Assembly: GCF_016429005.1 (NCBI RefSeq)
Contig: NZ_JAELTV010000027.1
Location: 1 to 32,170 of the forward strand
DNA: 32,170 nucleotides
Origin: Pedobacter sp. ASV19
GTDB taxonomy: Bacteria > Bacteroidota > Bacteroidia > Sphingobacteriales > Sphingobacteriaceae
Reading direction: 5' to 3'
Shown here: positions 1-7,304 of the stretch, in pieces
Layout of the letters: each line of letters opens with the position of its first letter
Position numbering within the stretch: position 1 is the first letter of the stretch
Notes under the pieces: model-generated
The model's database searches: none
What the model was told of the DNA's origin: nothing
Seen by the model: the letters and a program-made list of their open reading frames with translations, nothing else
Program-made: the position numbers and the translations under genes

Positions 1-100
1 CCCCCCCCCCCCCCCCCCCCCCCCTCTTACTCCACACCCAAAACGGCTACCGGTTGTCGTTAGCGTCAGACGTGTGTAAGAGAAAAGAGATAGGAGACAG
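1..100. other. Sequencing artefact: poly-C run and degraded Nextera Read 1/P5 adapter
   Basis: Bases 1-24 are all C, the reverse complement of the poly-G that two-colour Illumina machines emit past the end of a fragment. Bases about 55-100 are a corrupted copy of the Nextera Read 1 transposase adapter: GCGTCAGACGTGTGTAAGAG is close to the known GCGTCAGATGTGTATAAGAG, and the block ends in AGACAG at 95-100. The stretch between fits a damaged P5/index segment. This is not genomic DNA; the organism's sequence starts at about 101. Adapter identity rests on recalled adapter sequence. Confidence 0.88.
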
Positions 101-544
101 GGAATTCCTACAGGTCATTACGCAGGGCAATATAACGGACAGGTCATTAATGTTGGGCCTGATATGTTAAGATTTGAGCATACAGATGGTTTAAATTATG
201 CGAGTGTTGAGGTAGAGAGACACGATGATATTTGGGTTCCCCGTTCTCAGCAAACCTCTTTAACCATGGAAACAGGACTTGGTGTCGGCTTAGTTATTCC
301 AAGAAGTGAAGTGTATTTATTTGAAGTTGGGGAAAACAACTGGTGGAATGTTGCCGGATACGGTGCGTCTGCTAAGTTGGGATTTAAATTCTTTATGACT
401 AAAGGATTATTTTTACAGAACAGTACAAAAGTAGGCTGGATCAATTTAACAAAGATCCGTACTACTGGAAGAAATGATTACGACAGTGCAAGTCAAAAGA
501 TAAAATATGTAGAGAATTACCTTGTTCTCGGGTATCAGTTCTAA
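101..544 (+). CDS. Outer-membrane beta-barrel protein, 3' fragment (5' end missing)
   Basis: The frame is open from the adapter junction at 101 through the stop at 542-544, giving 147 codons without a start. The in-frame ATG at 164 is therefore probably internal and the gene is cut by the contig edge. The protein has alternating polar/hydrophobic beta-strand stretches and aromatic residues (NNWWNVAGYGASAKLGFKFF). It ends in YLVLGYQF, and a final strand with terminal Phe is the usual outer-membrane barrel insertion signal. These features suggest the last strands of a small outer-membrane barrel of 'outer membrane protein/porin family' type; the specific family is not recognisable. It converges on the DUF2807 gene and shares a bidirectional terminator with it. 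Confidence 0.72.
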   Translation, partial: GIPTGHYAGQYNGQVINVGPDMLRFEHTDGLNYASVEVERHDDIWVPRSQQTSLTMETGLGVGLVIPRSEVYLFEVGENNWWNVAGYGASAKLGFKFFMTKGLFLQNSTKVGWINLTKIRTTGRNDYDSASQKIKYVENYLVLGYQF

Positions 545-553
545 TCCTGATCA

Positions 554-600
554 GCCATAAAAAATCCCCTCCTTTTCGGGAGGGGATTTTTTTTATGGCT
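554..600. terminator. Bidirectional intrinsic terminator
   Basis: A near-perfect inverted repeat has core arms CCCCTCC (566-572) and GGAGGGG (579-585). An A run on the left and a T run on the right extend the stem outward to GCCATAA/TTATGGC. Each strand therefore sees a GC-rich hairpin followed by U residues. It sits between convergent genes ending at 544 (+) and 607 (-) and can serve both. Confidence 0.9.
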
Positions 601-606
601 TGTATT

Positions 607-1335
607 TTAGTCTTTTCTAACACCTCCAGATCCAACCACTGTTTTCTCTACAGAAGCATTTCCGCTATAATGTACAGTGCCCGAGCCGGAGATTACAGCA
701 TTGATGTTCTTGTTGGCTGTTACATAAACTGTCCCTGAGCCACTGATTCTGGCTGAAACTTTTTCTGCAGAAAGTTCTTTTCCTCTGACAGAACCTGAGC
801 CCCCGATAGTCACATTGAATTCGTCGGTTTTGCCTTCAATCTGTATATTGCCTGATCCCCCGATGACCGAAGTTAATTTTTTAAGGGAAACTTTGGCTCT
901 GATAGAGCCTGAGCCACCTATGGTGGTACTCAATTCCGTAGTGTTTAGCGGACTTTCCATTTCAATGCTTCCTGATCCACCCATAGTTAAAGAGCTGATT
1001 CGTTTTGCGGTGATGTAGGCGACGATTTTGGTGTTGCCGAATTTTTTGCCCCAGTCATTCCATTTATTGTCTGGCTTTACACTGAGGATTCCGTCCTTTA
1101 CTTCGACTTTAAGTTTAGATATGGCCTCCTGGTCGCCTTCAAAGCGGATACTTTCTTCAGAGCCGATCTTGATGATGGCTTTAATTGAACCACCGATAGC
1201 CACGCCGTTGAAATTGCGGACTTGTTGGTCCTGTCTAACTGCGTGGAAGGGTTTGTTATGACGGCTCTCAGTGGCGCCTGCGAAGGTCGATACAGAAAGC
1301 AACGCAAATAAAATAAGTTTAGCTGATGTGTTCAT
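607..1335 (-). CDS. Secreted DUF2807 (head GIN domain) GSG-repeat protein
   Basis: The product is 242 aa from the ATG at 1333-1335; a TTG two codons upstream is not needed. An N-terminal signal peptide (LILFALLSVSTFAGA, cleavage near residue 21) indicates export. The body shows about seven GSG-containing turns (GGSGSI, GGSGSI, GGSGNI, GGSGSV, SGSGTV, SGSGTV, VGSGGV) spaced roughly 19-20 residues apart between residues 119 and 236. This is the hallmark of the DUF2807 'putative auto-transporter adhesin, head GIN' family, expected to form a stacked beta-helix at the cell surface or periplasm. Function in the family is unsettled. It lies 56 bp downstream of the M1 peptidase on the same strand, so it may be the last gene of that transcript. 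Confidence 0.87.
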   Translation of the reverse strand: MNTSAKLILFALLSVSTFAGATESRHNKPFHAVRQDQQVRNFNGVAIGGSIKAIIKIGSEESIRFEGDQEAISKLKVEVKDGILSVKPDNKWNDWGKKFGNTKIVAYITAKRISSLTMGGSGSIEMESPLNTTELSTTIGGSGSIRAKVSLKKLTSVIGGSGNIQIEGKTDEFNVTIGGSGSVRGKELSAEKVSARISGSGTVYVTANKNINAVISGSGTVHYSGNASVEKTVVGSGGVRKD

Positions 1336-1391
1336 ATGCAAGGTTTTTTAATAAGACCAAGTTTTTTCTAAAATGTTGCAGCAATTTTGAA

Positions 1392-3050
1392 CTATTTGAA
1401 AAATTTCATGCTGATATAAAAATTTGGATCAGCTTTAAAGGTCTCATCCTTTATGGAAGGGTCAATTTCTGCTGTTTTCCAATTGCTGGTTGGATAGATA
1501 TAGGTATAGCTATCTGGTGTGAGCGTGACTTTTACAGGCATGTCAAAGTCTTTTACCTCCGCTTTCCATCTGTAGCTTAATTGCTTTCCATTAATTCTAT
1601 ATTCCAGTTCAGGAATGGTCGCATGTCTGAGGTACTGGTCAAAGATCTTTTGCAGTTTAAGACCACTTTGTTCCGCGATAAAGTTTTCTACCTCTGCTGT
1701 AGTTACGGTTTTATGATAAAATCTTTTATTGAGTCCGCGAAGGATGGCTCTGAATTTTTCATCATTCCCGATCAGCTGACGGATTATATGGACCATATTG
1801 GCACCTTTATAGTACATGTCGCCTGATCCTTCCTTATTGACTCCATAGCTGCCAATAATAGGAATATCATTGGCAATGTTGTGCCGTATCCCGATCACAT
1901 AGTCTTCACCGGCGGCTTTCCCGTTTTTGCATTCGGTGAACAGCGCTTCCGAGTAATTTGTAAAGCTTTCATGGATCCACATATCGGCAATGTCTTTGGA
2001 AGTAATGTTGTTGCCAAACCATTCATGTCCGCTTTCATGAACGGTAATAAAATCAAATTTTAATCCCCAGCCTGTACCGGAAAGGTCTTTACCAAGGTAG
2101 CCCATTTTAAATTGATTTCCATAGGCTACAGCACTCTGGTGCTCCATGCCAAGATGCGGAGCCTCTACCAGTTTATAACCATCGCTGTAAAAAGGGTATG
2201 GTCCAAACCAGTGTTCAAAACATTGAAGCATGGGTTTAACATCCTGGTCCCAGTGTGGTTTTGCTTGTGCACTGTCCTGTCTTAAGGCCCAGTAATCCAA
2301 GGTTAATTTTCCGTTTTCTCCCTGGTATTCATCTGTCCAGTGGGCATAATCTCCGATATAGAAAGTCACATTGTAGTTATTGATGGGGTTGCTGATGAAC
2401 CAGTTGAATTTGACGGTTCCATCTGCTTGTTTCTGAAAGCTCCTTAAACGGCCATTGGAGACTTCTTTTAGTCCTTCCGGAACCCGGATGCTCACCAGCA
2501 TACTGTCTACTTCATCACTCTGGTGGTCTTTATTAGGCCACCAGCAACTTGCACCAAGTCCCTGGCAGGCTACTGATACCCATGGCTTACCGGATTTGTC
2601 TTTGGCGAAAATGAATCCTCCATCCCATGGTGCATTTCTGGCTACAATCGGATGACCTGAATAGAATACGGTAAAACGATCTTTACTGCCTTTTCGAATG
2701 GTTTTGGGGAATGTGACGAATACAGCATTGAACTCCCGCGTAAAAGGGAGTTCCTGGTTCTGATAGACGACCTTTTCTACTTTTAGATTGGAAAACAAGT
2801 CAAATTGCAGGCGTTTGAAATCCTGAGTAGCGTTGAAAACAAACTCGTTGCTTCCTGAGATACTTTTCTGATCGATGTCGATGCGCACATCCAGATGATA
2901 GTAAGTGAGGTCATAGCATGTTCTGAGGGATGTTAATGTTCCCCTCAGCGTATCTGCGCGGTTGAATGCTGCCTTCTGATGAAGGGGCTGTGCTTGTAAA
3001 CCCAGCCCCAGAAATAGAAGTATAAACAGACTTAATGATGCATTTCTCAT
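1392..3050 (-). CDS. Secreted M1-family (gluzincin) zinc metallopeptidase
   Basis: The 552-aa product carries a signal peptide (LFILLFLGLGLQAQ, cleavage about residue 20). The zinc motif HESGH is at 338-342 and the third ligand is E361 in WIHESF, exactly HExxH-x18-E as in M1 aminopeptidases. The substrate-binding GxMEN motif appears as GMEH (301-304), a variant I associate with Bacteroidota M1 proteins. A YY pair near 413-414 could supply the transition-state Tyr. An N-terminal beta-sandwich domain precedes the catalytic domain; the long C-terminal helical domain of classical aminopeptidase N is missing, so this is a short M1 form. It probably removes N-terminal residues from periplasmic peptides. 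It lies 11 bp after the S15-type hydrolase, indicating an operon for peptide or ester breakdown. Substrate is not predictable. Confidence 0.92.
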   Translation of the reverse strand: MRNASLSLFILLFLGLGLQAQPLHQKAAFNRADTLRGTLTSLRTCYDLTYYHLDVRIDIDQKSISGSNEFVFNATQDFKRLQFDLFSNLKVEKVVYQNQELPFTREFNAVFVTFPKTIRKGSKDRFTVFYSGHPIVARNAPWDGGFIFAKDKSGKPWVSVACQGLGASCWWPNKDHQSDEVDSMLVSIRVPEGLKEVSNGRLRSFQKQADGTVKFNWFISNPINNYNVTFYIGDYAHWTDEYQGENGKLTLDYWALRQDSAQAKPHWDQDVKPMLQCFEHWFGPYPFYSDGYKLVEAPHLGMEHQSAVAYGNQFKMGYLGKDLSGTGWGLKFDFITVHESGHEWFGNNITSKDIADMWIHESFTNYSEALFTECKNGKAAGEDYVIGIRHNIANDIPIIGSYGVNKEGSGDMYYKGANMVHIIRQLIGNDEKFRAILRGLNKRFYHKTVTTAEVENFIAEQSGLKLQKIFDQYLRHATIPELEYRINGKQLSYRWKAEVKDFDMPVKVTLTPDSYTYIYPTSNWKTAEIDPSIKDETFKADPNFYISMKFFK

Positions 3051-3061
3051 TTGTACAGCTG

Positions 3062-4939
3062 TTATGGTTTTAGAACAGTCACATTCAGACCTGATGCATG
3101 GTCTGCATCGTGGTAAATACGGTGGGTTGCTTTTTGAAAATCTTTGTCATCGGCCGTATAGATGTCTAAAAATTTTTGAGGGTTACGGTCTGCAATAGGA
3201 AACCAGGAGTTTTGTACCTGTATCATAATGCGGTGTCCTTTTTTGAAGGTATGGGCCACATCTACAAGACTGTATTTTACTTCCGTAACTTTCCCGGGCT
3301 GGAAGGGCTCTGGTTTTTCAAAGCTGTTGCGGAACTTGCCACGCATAATTTCACCTCTCACCAGCATCTGGTAACCACCCATAATCAGTTCTTTTGGATT
3401 TGGGCTTGGGTTTTCTGCGTTTTCAGGGTATACATCAATTAATTTTACAACATAATCTGCATCAGTTCCTGTAGTGGATACCTGCAAATCTGCAGTTAAA
3501 GGGCCAGCTAAGGTGACGTCTTCCTGAAGTTCATCAGTCTGATACACTTTTACGTCTGGTCTGCGTGCTGCAAATCTTTGATCATCGATCATATATTCCC
3601 TTGTTCTGTGTTCTTGTATGCCGGCCTGATAGGGAACAGGGGTATTTGGATCACTCTCGTATTCGTCAAAATTGTTTGATGTTCCTGGTTTTGTGAAACT
3701 TAATTTTCCATTAGACTGAAAGTAAAGTGTTTTGTTTTCAATATCTTTTGGAGGCCAGGTGTTGAATTTTTTCCACTCATTGCTTCCGGTTACAAAGATA
3801 GTCGCTTCAGCCAGTTGAGCCGGCGCGGCATCTTTCAGGTATTGCATGAAGAAAGGAAATTCTACATTTTGCTGGTACCAGATGCTGGTGGGCTGACCAA
3901 ATTGAATATCTCCAAAACTTTGGCCGGAACTTCTTACCCAACCGCCATGGAACCATGGGCCCATAACCAGGCTATTTTTTGCAGAAGGGTTTTGCTTTTC
4001 AATAGCTTCGTAAGTATGGATAGCACCAAATGCATCTTCGGCGTCAAAGAAGCCTCCTACGACCAGAACAGCAGGTTTGACGTTGGTGAGATGGGGCAGA
4101 ATATTTCTTTCTTTCCAGAAGTTGTCATAGGTGCCATGGGCCATCAGGTCGTTCCAGAATTTAATGGTATCACCAAAATATTTTTCCTTTACGTTTTTAA
4201 GTGCGCCTATGCTCAGGAAAAAGCGGTAGTTGTCTTTAATGGGGAATTCAAATCCTTTTGGACCTTTATCTGGTGTAATTGGTTTAGGACGGGGTACGCC
4301 AAAGCCTGAATAAAAGCTGAAAGCATCAGCGAGAAATAAAACACCATTATGGTGAAAATCATCTCCACGGAACCAGTCTGTAACAGGCGCCTGAGGGGAT
4401 ACGGCCTTCAGGGCGGGATGCGCGTTGGGAAGAGATGTGGTCGAGTAAAAGCCTGGATAAGAGATTCCATAAATTCCAGCCTTTCCATTGTTGTCTGGAA
4501 TATTTTTGAGCAGCCAGTCGATGGTATCATAAGTGTCCGAACTTTCATCGATATCTTTTTTACTTTTTTTATTGGCAATCTGGGGCCGGATATCGACATA
4601 ATCGCCTTCACTCATCCATTTTCCGCGGACGTCCTGGTAAACAAATATAAATCCTTCTTTAAGAAAGAGAGATGTCGGACCCAGTGAGGTCTTGTATTTG
4701 TCTTCCCCATAAGGTGAAACTGTATAAGGTGTCCTGTTGATTAAAAATGGGAACTTTCTTCCTTTTTCTTTTGGGATATAAATTGCTGTAAATAGTTTTA
4801 CACCGTCACGCATGGGAATGAGGCGTTCTATTTTGGTGTAGTTTTCGCGTACATAAGCAGAATCTGTTTGTTGCGCGGAGAGTGACGTGGCTGTAAAAAT
4901 AAGGAACACAGCAAAGTAGAGGGATTTTAATCTGGCCAT
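3062..4939 (-). CDS. Secreted CocE/NonD (S15-like) alpha/beta hydrolase
   Basis: The product is 625 aa with a signal peptide (YFAVFLIFTATSLSAQ, cleavage about residue 22). The alpha/beta-hydrolase triad is visible: nucleophile S160 in GISYPG, acid D299 in GGFFDAED, and H331 in GPWFHGGW. The N-terminal block PMRDGVKLFTAIYIP and the C-terminal jelly-roll region with GPLTADLQVSTTGTDADYVV match the CocE/NonD family (X-Pro dipeptidyl-peptidase, cocaine esterase, glutaryl-7-ACA acylase). Length fits the family. Members cleave either X-Pro peptides or esters/amides and sequence alone cannot separate these. As first gene of a run with the M1 peptidase 11 bp downstream, a peptidase role is plausible. 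A Bacteroidota-type promoter lies 23-53 bp upstream. Confidence 0.92.
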   Translation of the reverse strand: MARLKSLYFAVFLIFTATSLSAQQTDSAYVRENYTKIERLIPMRDGVKLFTAIYIPKEKGRKFPFLINRTPYTVSPYGEDKYKTSLGPTSLFLKEGFIFVYQDVRGKWMSEGDYVDIRPQIANKKSKKDIDESSDTYDTIDWLLKNIPDNNGKAGIYGISYPGFYSTTSLPNAHPALKAVSPQAPVTDWFRGDDFHHNGVLFLADAFSFYSGFGVPRPKPITPDKGPKGFEFPIKDNYRFFLSIGALKNVKEKYFGDTIKFWNDLMAHGTYDNFWKERNILPHLTNVKPAVLVVGGFFDAEDAFGAIHTYEAIEKQNPSAKNSLVMGPWFHGGWVRSSGQSFGDIQFGQPTSIWYQQNVEFPFFMQYLKDAAPAQLAEATIFVTGSNEWKKFNTWPPKDIENKTLYFQSNGKLSFTKPGTSNNFDEYESDPNTPVPYQAGIQEHRTREYMIDDQRFAARRPDVKVYQTDELQEDVTLAGPLTADLQVSTTGTDADYVVKLIDVYPENAENPSPNPKELIMGGYQMLVRGEIMRGKFRNSFEKPEPFQPGKVTEVKYSLVDVAHTFKKGHRIMIQVQNSWFPIADRNPQKFLDIYTADDKDFQKATHRIYHDADHASGLNVTVLKP

Positions 4940-4961
4940 GATAAAATTAGGATTAAGGATA

Positions 4962-4992
4962 TAAACCTACAAAACCATCATGATTTTTCAAA
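4962..4992 (-). promoter_or_regulatory. Promoter of the hydrolase/M1 peptidase operon
   Basis: Read on the minus strand, TTTG (4989-4992) is followed after exactly 19 nt by TAGGTTTA (4962-4969). This differs from the Bacteroidota -7 consensus TAnnTTTG only in the last base. The start codon at 4939 lies about 22 nt downstream, leaving a short leader. Confidence 0.6.
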
Positions 4993-5058
4993 CCACAAAG
5001 TGGGATGAACCGACCTTGTGAGTTCATGAACGCAAAAAGAACATAAACACTGGTGAAT

Positions 5059-5094
5059 TTTGGTTCCTGTACTTAAAAAATGATTGTACCTTTA
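5059..5094 (+). promoter_or_regulatory. Possible promoter of gtrA-like/GT39 pair
   Basis: TTTG at 5059-5062 and TACCTTTA at 5087-5094 resemble the Bacteroidota -33/-7 pair, but the 24-nt spacer is longer than the usual 19-21 nt and the last -7 base is off-consensus. The start codon at 5120 lies 25 nt downstream. Confidence 0.35.
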
Positions 5095-5119
5095 GGCAAT
5101 AATAGGCAAACGGGAACAC

Positions 5120-5551
5120 ATGTCGGAACAAAAATTCAGTTTCTCTTACATTTTATCTTTAATACCCCCTCGTTTTTTATCCTTTATTAAATTTGGAATA
5201 ACGGGAGCGTGCGGGCTGGTGATTGATTTCTCTTTAACCTGGTTTTTTAAGGATGTAGTGCATATCAATAAGTTTCTGGCCAATGCAATTGGGTTTACGA
5301 CGGCGGTCATCTGCAATTATTTTATCAATCGGCTTTGGACCTTCAGGAATAAGGATGAAATTGGAAAACAAATGGCTGCTTTTATTACCGTATCACTCAT
5401 AGGTCTGATGCTCAATTCCTGCTTTATTTACCTGTTTAATCATGTGTTCACGATTAACTTTTACATCAGTAAGATGATGGCGATCATACTGGTTTTTTTC
5501 TGGAATTTCAGTGCAAACTATTTCTTTGTGTTCAGAAGTTCAAAACAATAA
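5120..5551 (+). CDS. GtrA-family membrane protein
   Basis: The 143-aa protein has four hydrophobic segments (about residues 20-42, 50-70, 83-105 and 114-136). Family signatures are FIKFGITGACGLVIDFSLTWFF near the N terminus, NYFINRLWTF in the middle, and WNFSANYFFVF at the C terminus. GtrA proteins are small polytopic membrane proteins thought to flip polyprenyl-phosphate-linked sugars for use by GT-C glycosyltransferases. The next gene, 9 bp downstream, is just such a GT-C-like enzyme, so the two probably act together to modify an envelope glycan or lipid. The identity of the sugar cannot be read from sequence. Confidence 0.92.
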   Translation: MSEQKFSFSYILSLIPPRFLSFIKFGITGACGLVIDFSLTWFFKDVVHINKFLANAIGFTTAVICNYFINRLWTFRNKDEIGKQMAAFITVSLIGLMLNSCFIYLFNHVFTINFYISKMMAIILVFFWNFSANYFFVFRSSKQ

Positions 5552-5560
5552 TTATCGGAT

Positions 5561-7231
5561 ATGACAGAATCATCTTTAGCGGATCAAAGAATTAAATGGT
5601 TGTATGCATTTATTGCTATAGCTGTTGTGGTGAATTTGAGTGGGTTGTTTGTTACAATTATGGGGCCGGATGGGGCATTGTATGCTTCCATTGCTAAAAC
5701 GATGGCAGTAAATAATAACTTTTCAGACTTGTTTGTTGAAGGACGTGACTGGCTGGATAAACCTCATTTTCCGTTTTGGGCAGCTGCATTATCATTTAAA
5801 CTTTTTGGTTTTACGACCTGGGCCTATAAACTTCCAGGCGTTTTGGTTATGCTGATGGGGGTATGGTATACCTATAAGTTTGCAAAAGATCTTTATAATA
5901 AAGAGACAGGGCTGTGGGCCGCATTGATTTTATTGACAGCACAGCATACGGTCATCTCTAATATGGACGTCAGGGCAGAGCCGTATCTGACGGGTTTCAT
6001 TATGGCCTCTGTTTACTATTTTTACAAAGGATTACGCCAAGGTTGGTTGCTTCCAATTACTTTAGGAGCATTATTTGCGGCTTGCGCTGTGATGACCAAA
6101 GGGATTTTTGCGTTGATACCGGTAGGGGGAGCAATCATAGGCCATCTGCTGCTGACCAGACAATGGTTGTTGCTTTTTAACTGGCGATGGTTGCTTGCAG
6201 CAGTATTGATTCTGATTTTCATTTCACCCGAATTGTGGTGTTTGTACAGGCAGTTTGACTTGCATCCGGAAAAATTGGTTTTCGGAAAACATGGGGTTTC
6301 AGGACTTCGGTTTTTTTTCTGGGACAGTCAGTTTGGGCGTTTCTTTAACAACGGGCCTATAAAGAAATCCGCGGGAGATCCCACCTTCTTTCTACATACC
6401 ACCTTATGGGCTTATTTGCCCTGGTCTTTTCTGTTTTATATTGCTGTTGTTCAATACATCAGAAGAGGGGCGAAAAAAGTACGTGAAACAGAATGGTTTA
6501 GTCTGTGTGGCGCAGGACTTACTTTCCTGATCTTTTCGGCGTCCAAATTTCAACTTCCTTTTTATATCACCATTATTTTTCCTTTTTTTTCCATAATCAC
6601 GGCAGTCTATATTTTGAACCTCGAACCGGGAAAAGTATATAAGCGGGTAAAAGCGATGCAGCAGGTTATTCTCGTACTCATGATCGTTGCTATAGCGGCC
6701 CTGCAGTTTTATTTTCATCCTGAGGATCTTTCCATCTCCTTTGCCTTATGTATGCTGTTTGCCATTCTCGTGCTTTGTACGGTAACTTTCAATAAAAAGG
6801 AAATCTATCATAAGATTTGGTTTCAGGCGGCAGCAGTGGCATTTTTTGTTCAGTTCTATTTCAATCTGGCATTTTACCCACAGCTGCTGAAATATCAGCC
6901 GGATAGTGAGGCTGCTTTTTGGATCAACACAAATAACAATGGTCATTTGCCAGTTGTAAAGGTGTTGAACGGGCTGGCTTATTCAATAGATTTTTATACC
7001 CATCGGGAGATCTCTCATTATCGCGTAGGCGAAGACAATAAGCTACCCCCAAAACCTTATTTGCTGTACGTAGATGCAGAAATGCTTCCTGCATTGGAAA
7101 GTGCCGGTATTAAAGGGCAGGTATTGAAAAGTTTTAAAGGCTATCATATTACCAAACTGAAAGGAAAATTTTTAAATTACCATACCAGGAATGAGGTACT
7201 GGGAGAGAGTCAGCTGTTGCTCATAAAATAG
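5561..7231 (+). CDS. GT39/ArnT-like membrane glycosyltransferase
   Basis: The product is 556 aa with about ten to twelve transmembrane segments and a soluble C-terminal tail (about 455-556). The first periplasmic loop carries the GT-C acidic motif in GPDGALYASIAK. The following WLDKPHFPFWAAALSFKLFG stretch and the NMDVRAEP segment match the PMT/ArnT (GT39/GT83) family. These enzymes transfer a sugar from a polyprenyl-phosphate donor to a lipid or protein on the periplasmic face. Coupling to a GtrA-like gene 9 bp upstream fits donor supply. The acceptor (lipid A, wall polymer or protein) cannot be decided. The start ATG at 5561 is the first in frame after the previous stop. Confidence 0.88.
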   Translation: MTESSLADQRIKWLYAFIAIAVVVNLSGLFVTIMGPDGALYASIAKTMAVNNNFSDLFVEGRDWLDKPHFPFWAAALSFKLFGFTTWAYKLPGVLVMLMGVWYTYKFAKDLYNKETGLWAALILLTAQHTVISNMDVRAEPYLTGFIMASVYYFYKGLRQGWLLPITLGALFAACAVMTKGIFALIPVGGAIIGHLLLTRQWLLLFNWRWLLAAVLILIFISPELWCLYRQFDLHPEKLVFGKHGVSGLRFFFWDSQFGRFFNNGPIKKSAGDPTFFLHTTLWAYLPWSFLFYIAVVQYIRRGAKKVRETEWFSLCGAGLTFLIFSASKFQLPFYITIIFPFFSIITAVYILNLEPGKVYKRVKAMQQVILVLMIVAIAALQFYFHPEDLSISFALCMLFAILVLCTVTFNKKEIYHKIWFQAAAVAFFVQFYFNLAFYPQLLKYQPDSEAAFWINTNNNGHLPVVKVLNGLAYSIDFYTHREISHYRVGEDNKLPPKPYLLYVDAEMLPALESAGIKGQVLKSFKGYHITKLKGKFLNYHTRNEVLGESQLLLIK

Positions 7232-7272
7232 AGAATAAGTTTGCTCCGGTGTGGGATTTGTGATCGAATGAT

Positions 7273-7280
7273 TACCTTTG
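7273..7280 (+). promoter_or_regulatory. -7 promoter element of lpdA
   Basis: TACCTTTG is a perfect match to TAnnTTTG. No TTTG sits at the ideal -33 spacing (candidates at 7240-7243 and 7257-7260 are too far or too near). The ATG at 7305 follows by 24 nt, so the transcript leader would be roughly 15-20 nt. This argues against the upstream TTG at 7278 as start codon. Confidence 0.6.
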
Positions 7281-7304
7281 TTTAATAAAAAAACTTTAGA
7301 TTAT

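Noticed and set aside
815-1261. Open frames antisense to the DUF2807 gene
   Set aside because: They mirror the GSG repeats as EPEPPM/LPDPPM-like repeats, which is typical of an antisense shadow.
607-1335. Tandem DNA repeat or CRISPR-like array
   Set aside because: The periodicity is a protein-level GSG repeat in a DUF2807 coding region; the DNA copies are not near-identical and there are no spacers.
3815-4309. 164-codon open frame on the plus strand
   Set aside because: It lies wholly antisense to the S15-type hydrolase, with no domain, promoter or sensible composition; it is a shadow of the real frame.
7278-7304. Upstream TTG start for lpdA
   Set aside because: The TTG is the last part of a perfect -7 promoter box, so it would not be in the mRNA; the ATG at 7305 gives the standard N terminus.
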